The position numbers were made by a program, and so were the translations under genes. A stretch of DNA of 64,000 nt, from contig NZ_PKOJ01000001.1 in assembly GCF_002860325.1 (NCBI RefSeq), forward strand, positions 1,149,591-1,213,590, written 5' to 3'. This DNA comes from Neptunicoccus cionae. Its GTDB lineage: Bacteria > Pseudomonadota > Alphaproteobacteria > Rhodobacterales > Rhodobacteraceae. The notes under the pieces are model-generated. The model searched no databases. It saw only the letters and a program-made list of their open reading frames with translations, and had not been told where the DNA came from. Shown in pieces: positions 26,063 to 33,818 of the stretch. The stretch's first letter is position 1. The number at the start of each line of letters is the position of its first letter.

Positions 26063-26935
26063 ATGGATCCATTAAACCGCCCGTACCGTTCTGTTCTTTA
26101 TATTCCGGGCTCCAAAACCCGTGCCCTTGAGAAAGCCCAGACCCTGCCAACAGACGGCATTATCTTTGATCTCGAAGATGCAGTCGCGCCAGAAGCCAAG
26201 GCCGAAGCGCGGGGCCATGTGGCGGACGCCCTGCGGGATCTGGATTACGGTAACCGCGCCTTGTTGGTGCGTATCAACGGGTTTGAAACCGAATGGGCGA
26301 TGGATGATCTGGATGCGGTCCTGCCTGCCGGTCCCGAAGCGATCCTGCTGCCCAAAGTCTACAGCGCGGCTGACATCGAGAAACTGGCGAAAATTCTGGA
26401 CGGGGCAGAGAACTGCGCCCACACAAAGATCTGGGCGATGATGGAAACACCCCTGTCCATGCTGAACGCGCGCGAAATTGCCGCCGCGCCGCGTATGGCG
26501 GGAATGGTGCTTGGGTCCAACGATCTGATAAAGGATCTGGGCGCGCAGACCGATCCGGCGCGCACGGCGCTTGCGGCATCTATCGGTCTGTGTTTGCTGG
26601 CCGCGCGGGCCTACGGGCTGATCTGTATAGATGGAGTCTATAACGCCTTCCGCGATGTTGAAGGCTTGCAGGTCGAGCTCGACCACGGTCGCTTGATGGG
26701 GTTTGACGGAAAATCGCTCCTGCACCCGGACCAGCTTGCCCCTACAAACACGGCCTACCGTCCCTCCGAAGCAGAGATCGAACTGGCGAAACGCCAGATG
26801 GCGGCCTTCAAGGAAGCGGAAGAAAGCGGAAAAGGCATTGCGGTGCTGGACGGCAAGATAGTAGAGAATCTGCATATCGTAACCGCACGCGCGCTGTTGG
26901 CCAAAGCGGATGCCATCGCAGCCAGTGAAACCTGA
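26063..26935 (+). CDS. mcl2: (3S)-malyl-CoA thioesterase (CitE-like, Mcl2)
   Basis: 290-residue HpcH/HpaI-CitE family enzyme. Start at 26063 (MDPLNRPYRSVLYIPGSKTRALEKA) follows a GGAG; the frame upstream lacks family sequence. Signature segments: GIIFDLEDAVAPEAKAEAR (acidic Mg2+ site), ALLVRINGFETEW, ILLPKVYSAADI, IWAMMETPLSMLN and GSNDLIKDLG. In the ethylmalonyl-CoA pathway Mcl2 hydrolyses (3S)-malyl-CoA to malate, complementing Mcl1. The neighbouring mesaconyl-CoA hydratase supports that assignment over citrate lyase beta subunit, as no citrate lyase genes are present. Confidence 0.88.
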   Translation: MDPLNRPYRSVLYIPGSKTRALEKAQTLPTDGIIFDLEDAVAPEAKAEARGHVADALRDLDYGNRALLVRINGFETEWAMDDLDAVLPAGPEAILLPKVYSAADIEKLAKILDGAENCAHTKIWAMMETPLSMLNAREIAAAPRMAGMVLGSNDLIKDLGAQTDPARTALAASIGLCLLAARAYGLICIDGVYNAFRDVEGLQVELDHGRLMGFDGKSLLHPDQLAPTNTAYRPSEAEIELAKRQMAAFKEAEESGKGIAVLDGKIVENLHIVTARALLAKADAIAASET

Positions 26936-26947
26936 GGGACACCCGCA

Positions 26948-27520
26948 ATGACGCTTCTTTACCTTGGCATCGCCATCTGGATTCTGGTTCATTTTTTCAA
27001 GCGGATCGCACCGGAGGCACGTTCGGGGATGGACCGCGCCATGGGGCAGGGGCCTGCGAAAGGGGTAATTGCTGTTCTGCTGGTTATTTCCATTGCGTTG
27101 ATGGTAATCGGCTATCGCGCCGAACCCTATGATCCGGTTTATGCACCGATTGCAGGTATGGGCCATCTGAATAATCTGCTGATGATTGCGGCCGTGATGC
27201 TACTGGGGGCCGGATCTTCCAAAGGAAAAATGCGCAGCTGGTTCAGGCATCCGATGCTGCTGGGCGTGATCGTCTGGTCCTTTGCCCACCTTCTGGTGAA
27301 TGGCGATTACGCCTCTGTAGTGCTGTTCGGGTCTATGGCGCTTTGGGCTGTGGCCGAAATCATACTCATCAACCGCGCTGAACCGACCTGGTCCCGGCCT
27401 GAACCCGGACCGATCAAGGGCGACATCCGCCTGTTTGTCATCTCGCTCGTGCTTTATGCCATCATTGCCGGCATTCACATTGCACTGGGCCACAATCCGT
27501 TTCTGGGAACTTACGCATGA
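26948..27520 (+). CDS. NnrU family membrane protein
   Basis: 190-residue integral membrane protein with about five hydrophobic segments (for example LYLGIAIWILVHFF, GVIAVLLVISIALMVIGY, LLMIAAVMLLG, PMLLGVIVWSFAHLLVNGD, LFVISLVLYAIIAGIHIALG). The WSFAHLLVNGD stretch is typical of NnrU, a family first described near denitrification genes but widespread elsewhere. Molecular function unknown. It is 12 bp after mcl2 and overlaps the next gene by 4 bp (ATGA), so it sits inside the mcl2-mch operon. Confidence 0.85.
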   Translation: MTLLYLGIAIWILVHFFKRIAPEARSGMDRAMGQGPAKGVIAVLLVISIALMVIGYRAEPYDPVYAPIAGMGHLNNLLMIAAVMLLGAGSSKGKMRSWFRHPMLLGVIVWSFAHLLVNGDYASVVLFGSMALWAVAEIILINRAEPTWSRPEPGPIKGDIRLFVISLVLYAIIAGIHIALGHNPFLGTYA

Positions 27521-27720
27521 TTGTTTACCGTCTGATCACCGAGGATGACACCTCGCAATTCTGCCACCGCGTGACCGAGGCCCTGTCCAAAGGCTGGTCG
27601 CTACATGGCTCTCCCTCCTATGCGTTTGACGGCGCAAATGGCGTGATGCGCTGTGCGCAGGCCGTCACAAAAGAAAGCGATCAGGAATACTCGCCGGACA
27701 TGAAACTGGGGCAGGCGTAA
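27517..27720 (+). CDS. DUF1737 small protein
   Basis: 67 residues, MIVYRLITEDDTSQFCHRVTEALSKGWSLHGSP..., matching the DUF1737 pattern of a short ferredoxin-like fold that opens with YxLIT and contains LxxGWxLxGxP. Overlaps the NnrU stop by 4 bp and is followed 1 bp later by the mch ATG, indicating tight cotranscription. No known function. Confidence 0.8.
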   Translation: MIVYRLITEDDTSQFCHRVTEALSKGWSLHGSPSYAFDGANGVMRCAQAVTKESDQEYSPDMKLGQA

Positions 27721-27721
27721 G

Positions 27722-28756
27722 ATGGTGAAGACAAACGCAGGCCGCTTTTTTGAAGATTACACTGTCGGGGAAACCATCCGGCACGCTGTGCCCCGCACGA
27801 TTTCTGGGGGGGAACGCGCACTGTATCACGCGCTCTATCCGGCCCGCCATGCGCTTTATTCTTCGGATGAATTTGCCCGCGCCAGCGGTCTGCCCGCTGC
27901 GCCGCTGGACGATCTGGCAGCCTTCCACGTTGTTTTTGGCAAAACCGTGCCGGATGTGTCCCTGAATGCGCTGGCCAATCTTGGCTATGCAGAGGGGCAT
28001 TTCCTGAAGCCGGTCTATGCTGGCGACACACTGCGCACAACATCCGAGGTGATCGGGCTCAAGCAGAATTCCAACGGCAAAAGCGGTGTTGTCTGGGTCC
28101 ATTCCAAAGGCTTTAACCAGCGCGACGAGGTTGTAATCGACTACAAACGTTGGGTGATGGTGCGCAAACGGGATCTGGATGCCGCAGCGCCCGAAACCGT
28201 CCTGCCTGAACTGAGCAGTGTCATTGATGCGGACGATCTGACCATTCCGGAGGGGCTGGATTTCAGCGCTTACGATTATGCCCTTGCGGGGGAACCCCAC
28301 CGCGCTGCGGATTATAAGGTGGGCGAGAAGATCAACCATGTGGATGGCGTCACGATCGAGGAAGCCGAACATATGATCGCAACGCGCCTGTGGCAAAACA
28401 CGGCCAAGGTGCATTTCGATACATCGGCCCGACCGGATGGTACGCGGCTGATCTATGGCGGTCACGTGATTTCCATGGCCCGCGCCCTTTCGTTCAACGG
28501 TCTGGCCAATGCGCAGATGATCGCCGGGATCAACGCAGGCGCCCATGCCAACCCCTGTCTGTCAGGGGATACAATCCGTGCATGGTCCGAGGTGCTGGAT
28601 AAATCCGAAACCTCTGCAAAAGGGGCCAGCGCAATCCGCCTGCGGTTGGTTGCTACCAAAGGCGACAGCGCGGATATGGAACTTCGCGACACAGATGGAA
28701 AGTACCGTCCCGACGTGCTGCTTGATCTGGATTATTGGGCGCTGATGCCATCCTGA
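27722..28756 (+). CDS. mch: Mesaconyl-CoA hydratase (beta-methylmalyl-CoA dehydratase), MaoC-like
   Basis: 344-residue double-hotdog hydratase. N-terminal half starts GRFFEDYTVGETIRHAVPRTISGGERALYHALYPARHALYSSD, characteristic of the mesaconyl-CoA hydratase subgroup rather than short enoyl hydratases; the second half repeats the fold (YKVGEKINHVDGVTIEEAEHMIATRLWQNTAKVHFD, then GGHVISMARALSFNGLAN). It hydrates mesaconyl-CoA to beta-methylmalyl-CoA in the ethylmalonyl-CoA pathway, one step before the malyl-CoA lyase reactions, matching the adjacent mcl2. Normal length. Confidence 0.9.
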   Translation: MVKTNAGRFFEDYTVGETIRHAVPRTISGGERALYHALYPARHALYSSDEFARASGLPAAPLDDLAAFHVVFGKTVPDVSLNALANLGYAEGHFLKPVYAGDTLRTTSEVIGLKQNSNGKSGVVWVHSKGFNQRDEVVIDYKRWVMVRKRDLDAAAPETVLPELSSVIDADDLTIPEGLDFSAYDYALAGEPHRAADYKVGEKINHVDGVTIEEAEHMIATRLWQNTAKVHFDTSARPDGTRLIYGGHVISMARALSFNGLANAQMIAGINAGAHANPCLSGDTIRAWSEVLDKSETSAKGASAIRLRLVATKGDSADMELRDTDGKYRPDVLLDLDYWALMPS

Positions 28757-28780
28757 AGACCCGCACCGGCTCTGCACGGG

Positions 28781-28818
28781 GTACGGTCGGGATTTGGATA
28801 TTTTCCCCAAAAAGAGCC
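28781..28818. repeat. Gene-end repeat, type A copy 3
   Basis: GGATATTTTCCCCAAAAAGAG, 25 bp after the mch stop. Same core as copies at 20807 and 11520. Confidence 0.55.
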
Positions 28819-28846
28819 CTGCCGGTCGTAACAGAGTCGGCAGGGT
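28817..28846. terminator. Hairpin after mch
   Basis: CCCTGCCG and CGGCAGGG form an 8-bp stem with a 13-nt loop; TTCC-ATTTTC follows. It is flanked on both sides by type A repeats (28781 and 28848), so it could terminate the mcl2-mch operon. Confidence 0.5.
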
Positions 28847-28847
28847 T

Positions 28848-28886
28848 CCATTTTCTTCAAATATCCTCGCCGAAGGCGCATGCGCG
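28848..28886. repeat. Gene-end repeat, type A copy 4 (inverted)
   Basis: On the minus strand: GCCTTCGGCGAGGATATTTG then AAGAAAATGG; very close to the copy at 45265 (GGGGATATTTGTGGAAAATGG). Confidence 0.6.
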
Positions 28887-28911
28887 ACCGTGCGGCACAG
28901 GGAGTCGGGTT

Positions 28912-28941
28912 TGTGATCACGAAAATATTGCTGTGATCACA
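28912..28941. promoter_or_regulatory. Twin TGTGATCAC sites upstream of sdhC
   Basis: TGTGATCACG at 28912-28921 and TGTGATCACA at 28932-28941, with identical phase 20 bp apart, i.e. on about the same face of the helix. They lie about 130-160 bp before sdhC in the 313-bp region 28757-29069, which otherwise contains only the two type A repeats and the hairpin. Candidate operator of the sdh operon. Confidence 0.6.
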
Positions 28942-29069
28942 AAAACGCGAAAACCGTGGCAAAAGGTCAAAAAACCGCACGGCACAAGCGCAAATAATTG
29001 CGCGCTTCCCTATGACTCTGCAGAATTCTTTGCTAACAAAGCCCCAGCAAGCTGATCAAGAGGTGCCTC

Positions 29070-29456
29070 ATGGCAGACGTGAACCGTGGCAATCGCCCGC
29101 TATCCCCACATCTATCCATCTATCGTCTAAGCATTACCATGTTCGTGTCCATTGCGAACCGGATTACAGGGGCAGGCATGGTGCTGGCCGCTATTCTGGT
29201 TGTGTGGTGGCTGATGGCCGCGGCCTCGGGCCCCGAATATTACGAGATGGCTAACGGGTTCCTGACCTCTTGGTTGGGGCTGTTGATTCTCGTGGGGTCT
29301 CTCTGGGCACTTTGGTTCCACTTCCTTGGCGGGTTGCGCCATCTGGTGATGGATTTCGGCATCGGATACGAGCTGAAAACCGTCAATTCCACCGGATGGG
29401 GCGTTGTGATTGGCAGCTTTGTGCTGACCGTCATCAGCCTGTTCTGTTTCATCTAA
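29070..29456 (+). CDS. sdhC: Succinate dehydrogenase cytochrome b556 subunit SdhC
   Basis: 128-residue membrane anchor of complex II. The family opening NRPLSPHLSIYRLSITMFVSIANRITG (residues ~6-32) is clear, followed by three membrane helices (VLAAILVVWWLMAA, LLILVGSLWALWFHFLGGLRHLVMD, VVIGSFVLTVISLFCFI). The heme-ligand His is in the HFLGGLRH segment. AGAGGTG precedes the ATG. First gene of the sdhCDA-x-x-x-sdhB cluster. Confidence 0.93.
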   Translation: MADVNRGNRPLSPHLSIYRLSITMFVSIANRITGAGMVLAAILVVWWLMAAASGPEYYEMANGFLTSWLGLLILVGSLWALWFHFLGGLRHLVMDFGIGYELKTVNSTGWGVVIGSFVLTVISLFCFI

Positions 29457-29468
29457 GGGGCGCACGAT

Positions 29469-29849
29469 ATGTCATACAAAACTGATCTTGGCCGTGTTAT
29501 CGGTCTCGGGGCCGCCAATGAGGGCGTGCACGAATGGTTTTCCGGCCGCGTTCTGTCTGTTGCTCTTGTACCGCTGACGCTTCTGTTTCTTTGGGTTGTC
29601 GGTCCGCTGATCGGCGAGGACCACAGTGCCGTGGTTGCGGCTTTCCAAAACCCGTTCAAGGCGATCGTCGTGATCCTGTTCCTGCTGGTGGTGTTCAAAC
29701 ACCTTGCTGACGGGCTGAAGGAAATCCTGCTCGACTATGTCCACGGTAAGGCGACACTTACAATCTCTTTGGTTGCAACCCGCCTGATCTGTTACTTCTT
29801 TGGGGCCGCTGGTGCCTTTGCTGTTGCCAAAATCGCCTTTGCCGGCTGA
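29469..29849 (+). CDS. sdhD: Succinate dehydrogenase membrane anchor SdhD
   Basis: 126 residues with three membrane segments (VLSVALVPLTLLFLWVVGPLI, AIVVILFLLVVFKHLADGLKEIL, LVATRLICYFFGAAGAFAVAKIA). The opening DLGRVIGLGAANEGVHEWFSGR and HLADGLKEILLDYVHG are typical of alphaproteobacterial SdhD and contain candidate heme and quinone residues. 12 bp after sdhC, 15 bp before sdhA. Confidence 0.93.
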   Translation: MSYKTDLGRVIGLGAANEGVHEWFSGRVLSVALVPLTLLFLWVVGPLIGEDHSAVVAAFQNPFKAIVVILFLLVVFKHLADGLKEILLDYVHGKATLTISLVATRLICYFFGAAGAFAVAKIAFAG

Positions 29850-29864
29850 TCGGAGACCGAATTT

Positions 29865-31670
29865 ATGTCCGCTTATGAATATGTAGACCACACTTATGAT
29901 GTCGTAGTTGTCGGCGCTGGCGGCGCAGGCCTGCGTGCCACGCTTGGCATGGCTGAACAGGGTTTGAAGACAGCCTGTGTTACCAAAGTATTTCCGACCC
30001 GTTCCCACACGGTTGCAGCGCAGGGCGGCATTGCAGCCTCCTTGTCCAACATGGGGCCGGACAACTGGCAGTGGCATCTTTATGATACTGTTAAGGGCTC
30101 TGACTGGCTGGGTGATACGGATGCGATGGAATACCTCGCCCGTGAAGCCCCCAAGGCGGTGTACGAACTGGACCACTACGGTGTGCCGTTTTCCCGTACC
30201 GAAGAGGGTAAAATCTATCAGCGCCCCTTCGGCGGCCACACTACCGAATTTGGCGAAGGCCCGCCGGTGCAACGCACCTGTGCTGCGGCTGACCGCACCG
30301 GCCACGCCATCCTTCATACGCTTTACGGCCAGTCGCTGAAGAACAATGCGGAATTCTTTATCGAATATTTCGCGCTGGATCTGATCATGGCTGAAGACGG
30401 TTCCTGTCAGGGGCTGCTGGCCTGGAAACTGGACGACGGGACCATCCACCGTTTCAACGCCAAGATGGTTGTTCTGGCCACGGGCGGTTACGGTCGGGCT
30501 TATTTCAGCGCCACCTCTGCGCACACCTGCACAGGTGACGGCGGTGGTATGGTGGCCCGTCAGGGGCTGCCATTGCAGGATATGGAATTTGTTCAGTTCC
30601 ACCCGACCGGCATCTACGGCTCGGGCTGTCTGATCACCGAAGGCGCACGGGGGGAGGGCGGTTATCTGACCAACTCTGAAGGCGAACGTTTTATGGAGCG
30701 CTATGCGCCCACCTATAAAGACCTTGCCAGCCGCGATGTTGTGTCCCGCTGTATGACTATGGAAATCCGCGAAGGGCGCGGGATCGGCAAGGACGGGGAT
30801 CACATCCACCTGCACCTGAACCACCTGCCACCCGAAGCCCTGGCCGAGCGTCTGCCCGGTATTTCGGAAAGCGCACGTATCTTTGCGGGTGTTGATCTGA
30901 CGAAAGAACCGATTCCGGTGCTGCCGACCGTACACTACAACATGGGCGGTATCCCGACCAACTATTGGGGCGAAGTGCTCGACCCGACCAGCCGCAACCA
31001 CGACAAGATTTTCCCCGGCCTGATGGCTGTGGGTGAGGCGGGTTGTGCGTCTGTTCACGGGGCGAACCGTCTTGGTTCTAACAGCCTGATCGACCTTGTG
31101 GTCTTTGGCCGTGCTGCCGCTATCAAAGCGGGTGAGATCGTTGATCCGAAAGAAAGCAACCGCCCGCTAAACATGGCTTCGGTTGAAAAGGCAATGGATC
31201 GTTTTGATGCCATGCGCAATGCAAACGGGTCGATCCCGACAGCGGATTTGCGTCTTGAGATGCAAAAGACCATGCAGGCGGATGCGGCGGTGTTCAGAAC
31301 CGACAAAACACTGGCCGAAGGTGTGGACAAGATGAAAGCGGTTGCGGCCAAGATGGATGACATCAAAGTCACCGACCGTTCGCTGATCTGGAACTCCGAC
31401 CTGATGGAGACGCTGGAACTGGACAACCTGATGCCAAACGCTCTGGCAACGATTGTCGGCGCCGAAGCCCGCAAGGAAAGCCGTGGCGCGCATGCCCATG
31501 AGGACTATCCGGATCGTGACGACAAGAACTGGCGCAAGCATACGCTGGCGCGGGTGTCTGGTAATGAAGTGAAACTGACCTATCGTAATGTGCACGTCGA
31601 TCCGCTGACCTCTGAAAAGGACGGTGGTATCGATCTCAAGAAAATCGCGCCTAAAGCGCGGGTATACTAG
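29865..31670 (+). CDS. sdhA: Succinate dehydrogenase flavoprotein subunit SdhA
   Basis: 601-residue flavoprotein oxidising succinate to fumarate. FAD site [20 protein letters not shown] (residues ~13-32); covalent FAD His48 in [13 protein letters not shown]; substrate residues in [11 protein letters not shown] and the [10 protein letters not shown] segment; [20 protein letters not shown] near residue 400. Complete and normal length. Followed six bases later by the first of three small exported-protein genes, an unusual insertion before sdhB. Confidence 0.97.
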   Translation: MSAYEYVDHTYDVVVVGAGGAGLRATLGMAEQGLKTACVTKVFPTRSHTVAAQGGIAASLSNMGPDNWQWHLYDTVKGSDWLGDTDAMEYLAREAPKAVYELDHYGVPFSRTEEGKIYQRPFGGHTTEFGEGPPVQRTCAAADRTGHAILHTLYGQSLKNNAEFFIEYFALDLIMAEDGSCQGLLAWKLDDGTIHRFNAKMVVLATGGYGRAYFSATSAHTCTGDGGGMVARQGLPLQDMEFVQFHPTGIYGSGCLITEGARGEGGYLTNSEGERFMERYAPTYKDLASRDVVSRCMTMEIREGRGIGKDGDHIHLHLNHLPPEALAERLPGISESARIFAGVDLTKEPIPVLPTVHYNMGGIPTNYWGEVLDPTSRNHDKIFPGLMAVGEAGCASVHGANRLGSNSLIDLVVFGRAAAIKAGEIVDPKESNRPLNMASVEKAMDRFDAMRNANGSIPTADLRLEMQKTMQADAAVFRTDKTLAEGVDKMKAVAAKMDDIKVTDRSLIWNSDLMETLELDNLMPNALATIVGAEARKESRGAHAHEDYPDRDDKNWRKHTLARVSGNEVKLTYRNVHVDPLTSEKDGGIDLKKIAPKARVY

Positions 31671-31676
31671 GAGTAT

Positions 31677-31991
31677 ATGGTGGGCAAAGGGTATCCAGTA
31701 TTGCGCAGTTTGGGGATCGGGTTTTGCCTGAGCCTCGGACTTGCCAGCATGGCGGAGTCCCGCCAGCGGATACCTCTGAGCGCCGCGATTGCACAATGTG
31801 ACACGCAATCCTTGCGCTACAGCCGCCAGCTTGCGGATGGCGGGGCGAATACCCCGTCCCGTGAAAAGCTGAACCGCCACTACCGGACCTGCGTTTACGC
31901 AAAGTCCGGCCAATATCCGCCGCAGCCCAAAGTGGCACCGGGTTTGCGGATTTCGGGATCGGCAACGCTGGGTATCGTGGTGCGGGACTGA
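31677..31991 (+). CDS. Small exported protein 1 in sdh operon
   Basis: 104 residues with a signal peptide (about residues 1-28, LGIGFCLSLGLASMAESRQ). Mature part LSAAIAQCDTQSLRYSRQL...REKLNRHYRTCVYAKSGQYPPQP. A Cys followed about 35 residues later by a YRxCV Cys, then a QYP segment, is shared with the next two proteins, so the three look like diverged tandem paralogues. Six bases after sdhA and four bases before protein 2. No known domain recognised. Confidence 0.7.
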   Translation: MVGKGYPVLRSLGIGFCLSLGLASMAESRQRIPLSAAIAQCDTQSLRYSRQLADGGANTPSREKLNRHYRTCVYAKSGQYPPQPKVAPGLRISGSATLGIVVRD

Positions 31992-31995
31992 CAGG

Positions 31996-32307
31996 ATGCT
32001 TGATCGTATGGGAAACGGGATGAAAAAGTCACTGACCGCCGGTCTGCTTTGTGTGGTCCTTGGCGCAGGGCAGGGGGCAATAGCCCGTCAGGCGCAAATG
32101 ACGCTGGAGCAAGCTGTCGAAGTTTGTACCGAACGGGCTGTGAAGTTCGGACGGAAACCCTGGGGATTGTTTGGAGACGAACCGCCGCCCTATCGTGTAC
32201 AAAGTGACTACCGTGCCTGTGTCTGGGCTTATGCCAAGCAATATCCGGACGCGCCGGTGGAATACCGCGATCCTGCTCCCACAGTTTTAAGGAACCTGAT
32301 AAAATGA
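31996..32307 (+). CDS. Small exported protein 2 in sdh operon
   Basis: 103 residues; an internal ATG at 32020 (MKKSLTAGLLCVVLGAGQG) is an equally good start and would begin the signal peptide directly. Mature part: LEQAVEVCTERAVKFGRKP...YRVQSDYRACVWAYAKQYPDAPV. The Cys...YRxCV...QYP pattern repeats that of protein 1 and corresponds to YKDCYRAQF of protein 3. Overlaps the next gene by 4 bp (ATGA). Function unknown. Confidence 0.7.
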   Translation: MLDRMGNGMKKSLTAGLLCVVLGAGQGAIARQAQMTLEQAVEVCTERAVKFGRKPWGLFGDEPPPYRVQSDYRACVWAYAKQYPDAPVEYRDPAPTVLRNLIK

Positions 32308-32633
32308 TGCGATTCTTTGGGGCGGTAGCCCTCGTTCCTCTGGGGATGGCTTGTACTCCGGTAACACAGGACCAGACACCGGACGCTTCTAAAGCCGAGA
32401 AACAGGCGCAGGTTCAGGCCTATTGCACCGAACAAGCAAAAAACTATGCCAGACGGCCGCTGGTGATTGCAGATGAGACCGGGCGAATCCAGATCGGGTT
32501 GCAGGCAGTGCTTCCGGATCAGGATGCTGTGAACCAATACTATAAAGACTGTTACCGCGCCCAGTTCCGCAACCGCCCTGCCAAGAGCGCGCCTGTGCCG
32601 GATGACATTCCCAGCCTGCCGGCCTATGGCTAG
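32304..32633 (+). CDS. Small exported (possibly lipo-) protein 3 in sdh operon
   Basis: 109 residues. N-terminus MMRFFGAVALVPLGMACTPV is a short signal with a Cys at residue 17 that could be a weak lipobox (GMAC; the -3 residue is atypical). Mature part: QVQAYCTEQAKNYARRPLV...NQYYKDCYRAQFRNRP, following the same Cys...YxxC pattern as proteins 1 and 2. Precedes sdhB by 113 bp of mostly non-coding sequence. Function unknown; conserved position in the sdh cluster would suggest a role in complex II biogenesis, but that is speculation. Confidence 0.65.
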   Translation: MMRFFGAVALVPLGMACTPVTQDQTPDASKAEKQAQVQAYCTEQAKNYARRPLVIADETGRIQIGLQAVLPDQDAVNQYYKDCYRAQFRNRPAKSAPVPDDIPSLPAYG

Positions 32634-32746
32634 TAGACCTGACCTGAACAAGACCAATGAAGACGGACTGGAACCCTTCCCAGCCAAAATGTTAAAATAA
32701 CGACACGCACGCGAAGATCGAACGCGCAGTTAGGAAGACGTATAAA

Positions 32747-33526
32747 ATGGTAGAACTCACCCTTCCCAAGAATTCCCGAATGACTGTTGGCAAAACATGG
32801 CCAAAACCGGAAGGCGCCACCAATGTGCGGGCGTTCAAAATCTATCGCTTCGATCCGGAAACCGGAGAGAACCCGCGCGTTGATACCTATTACCTTGATA
32901 TGGACACCTGCGGCCCGATGATTCTGGACGCGCTGATCAAGATCAAAAACGAGATCGACCCGACCCTGACCTTCCGTCGCTCCTGTCGTGAAGGGATTTG
33001 TGGATCCTGTGCAATGAACATTGACGGGATCAACACGCTGGCCTGTATCTATGGTCTGGACGAGGTAAAGGGCGAGGTCAAAATCTATCCGCTGCCCCAC
33101 ATGCCGGTTGTAAAGGATCTGATCCCCGATCTGACCCATTTCTATGCCCAGCACGCCAGCATCATGCCATGGCTGGAAACCAAGACCAACCGTCCCCAGA
33201 AGGAATGGCGCCAGTCCATCGAGGACCGCAAGAAACTTGACGGTTTGTATGAATGCGTGATGTGTGCCTCCTGCTCTGCATCCTGCCCGAGCTACTGGTG
33301 GAACGGCGACAAATACCTCGGGCCGGCAGCATTGCTGCACGCCTACCGCTGGATCATCGACAGCCGTGACGAAGCCACCGGAGAGCGTCTGGACGACCTG
33401 CACGATCCATTCAAGCTCTATCGCTGTCACACCATCATGAACTGTGCCCAGACCTGCCCGAAGGGTCTGAACCCTGCCAAAGCGATTGGCGAGATCAAAA
33501 AACTTATGGTCGAACGCACAATGTAA
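32747..33526 (+). CDS. sdhB: Succinate dehydrogenase iron-sulfur subunit SdhB
   Basis: 259 residues. [2Fe-2S] ligands in [16 protein letters not shown] with a fourth Cys in NTLACIYG; [4Fe-4S] in [15 protein letters not shown]; [3Fe-4S] in [15 protein letters not shown]. Links SdhA to the quinone site in SdhC/D. AGGAAG precedes the ATG. Followed by an intrinsic terminator at 33558. Confidence 0.97.
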   Translation: MVELTLPKNSRMTVGKTWPKPEGATNVRAFKIYRFDPETGENPRVDTYYLDMDTCGPMILDALIKIKNEIDPTLTFRRSCREGICGSCAMNIDGINTLACIYGLDEVKGEVKIYPLPHMPVVKDLIPDLTHFYAQHASIMPWLETKTNRPQKEWRQSIEDRKKLDGLYECVMCASCSASCPSYWWNGDKYLGPAALLHAYRWIIDSRDEATGERLDDLHDPFKLYRCHTIMNCAQTCPKGLNPAKAIGEIKKLMVERTM

Positions 33527-33557
33527 CAGGGGAAGACACCCGTTACGGACCGGATTG

Positions 33558-33592
33558 AAAGGGCTGCTTCCCATATGGGGCAGCCCTTTTTT
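33558..33592 (+). terminator. Intrinsic terminator after sdhB
   Basis: AAAGGGCTGC / GCAGCCCTTT stem, with the inner palindrome CCCATATGGG extending it, followed by TTTTTT. Thirty-two bases after the sdhB stop. Confidence 0.88.
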
Positions 33593-33665
33593 CATTTAAT
33601 ACAAAGGCTTGGTTGAGGGTGGTCAGGAAGGCGCAGAAAAAAGTTAAGCTGGCTGAAATTTTTTC

Positions 33666-33695
33666 TTGTCAAGACTCAATTTTGGCCCCATATGC
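33666..33695 (+). promoter_or_regulatory. Candidate promoter of the ornithine decarboxylase leader
   Basis: TTGTCA at 33666-33671 and ATATGC at 33690-33695 with an 18-bp spacer. It would start transcription near 33702, giving a 5' leader of about 117 nt. Confidence 0.4.
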
Positions 33696-33701
33696 GCGTT
33701 T

Positions 33702-33818
33702 AAGACGCCAACGCACGCGCCTCTGGCACGATGGTCTGACCGCACGGTTATGTAGCGACGGTAACGTCTCCTTTGGAAATGAGCGGCCATAGATGGCCGG
33801 TTCTAGTGGAGATGCATC
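33702..33818 (+). ncRNA. Structured leader of ornithine decarboxylase (speF-type element)
   Basis: The region before the decarboxylase contains several hairpins: GACG-GTAA-CGTC (33757-33768) and CGGCCAT-AG-ATGGCCG (33784-33799, a perfect 7-bp stem), plus GC-rich pairing around 33694-33722. A structured speF leader motif is known upstream of this gene in alphaproteobacteria; the position and hairpins fit, but I cannot score it against the covariance model. The last hairpin lies about 20 nt before the ATG, where it could affect ribosome access. Confidence 0.55.

Noticed and set aside
26072..27166. A 364-codon antisense frame over mcl2 and nnrU
   Set aside because: Shadow of the real genes on the plus strand; no recognisable protein features.
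28912..28941. Interpreting the sdh upstream palindromes as CRP or FNR sites
   Set aside because: CRP consensus TGTGAN6TCACA and FNR TTGATN4ATCAA do not match; the two TGTGATCAC elements are complete short palindromes without the needed spacer.
29472..31058. A 528-codon open frame antisense to sdhD and sdhA
   Set aside because: It mirrors the coding strand's strong codon bias (third-position GC), has no domain-like motifs, and the opposite strand is certain sdh.
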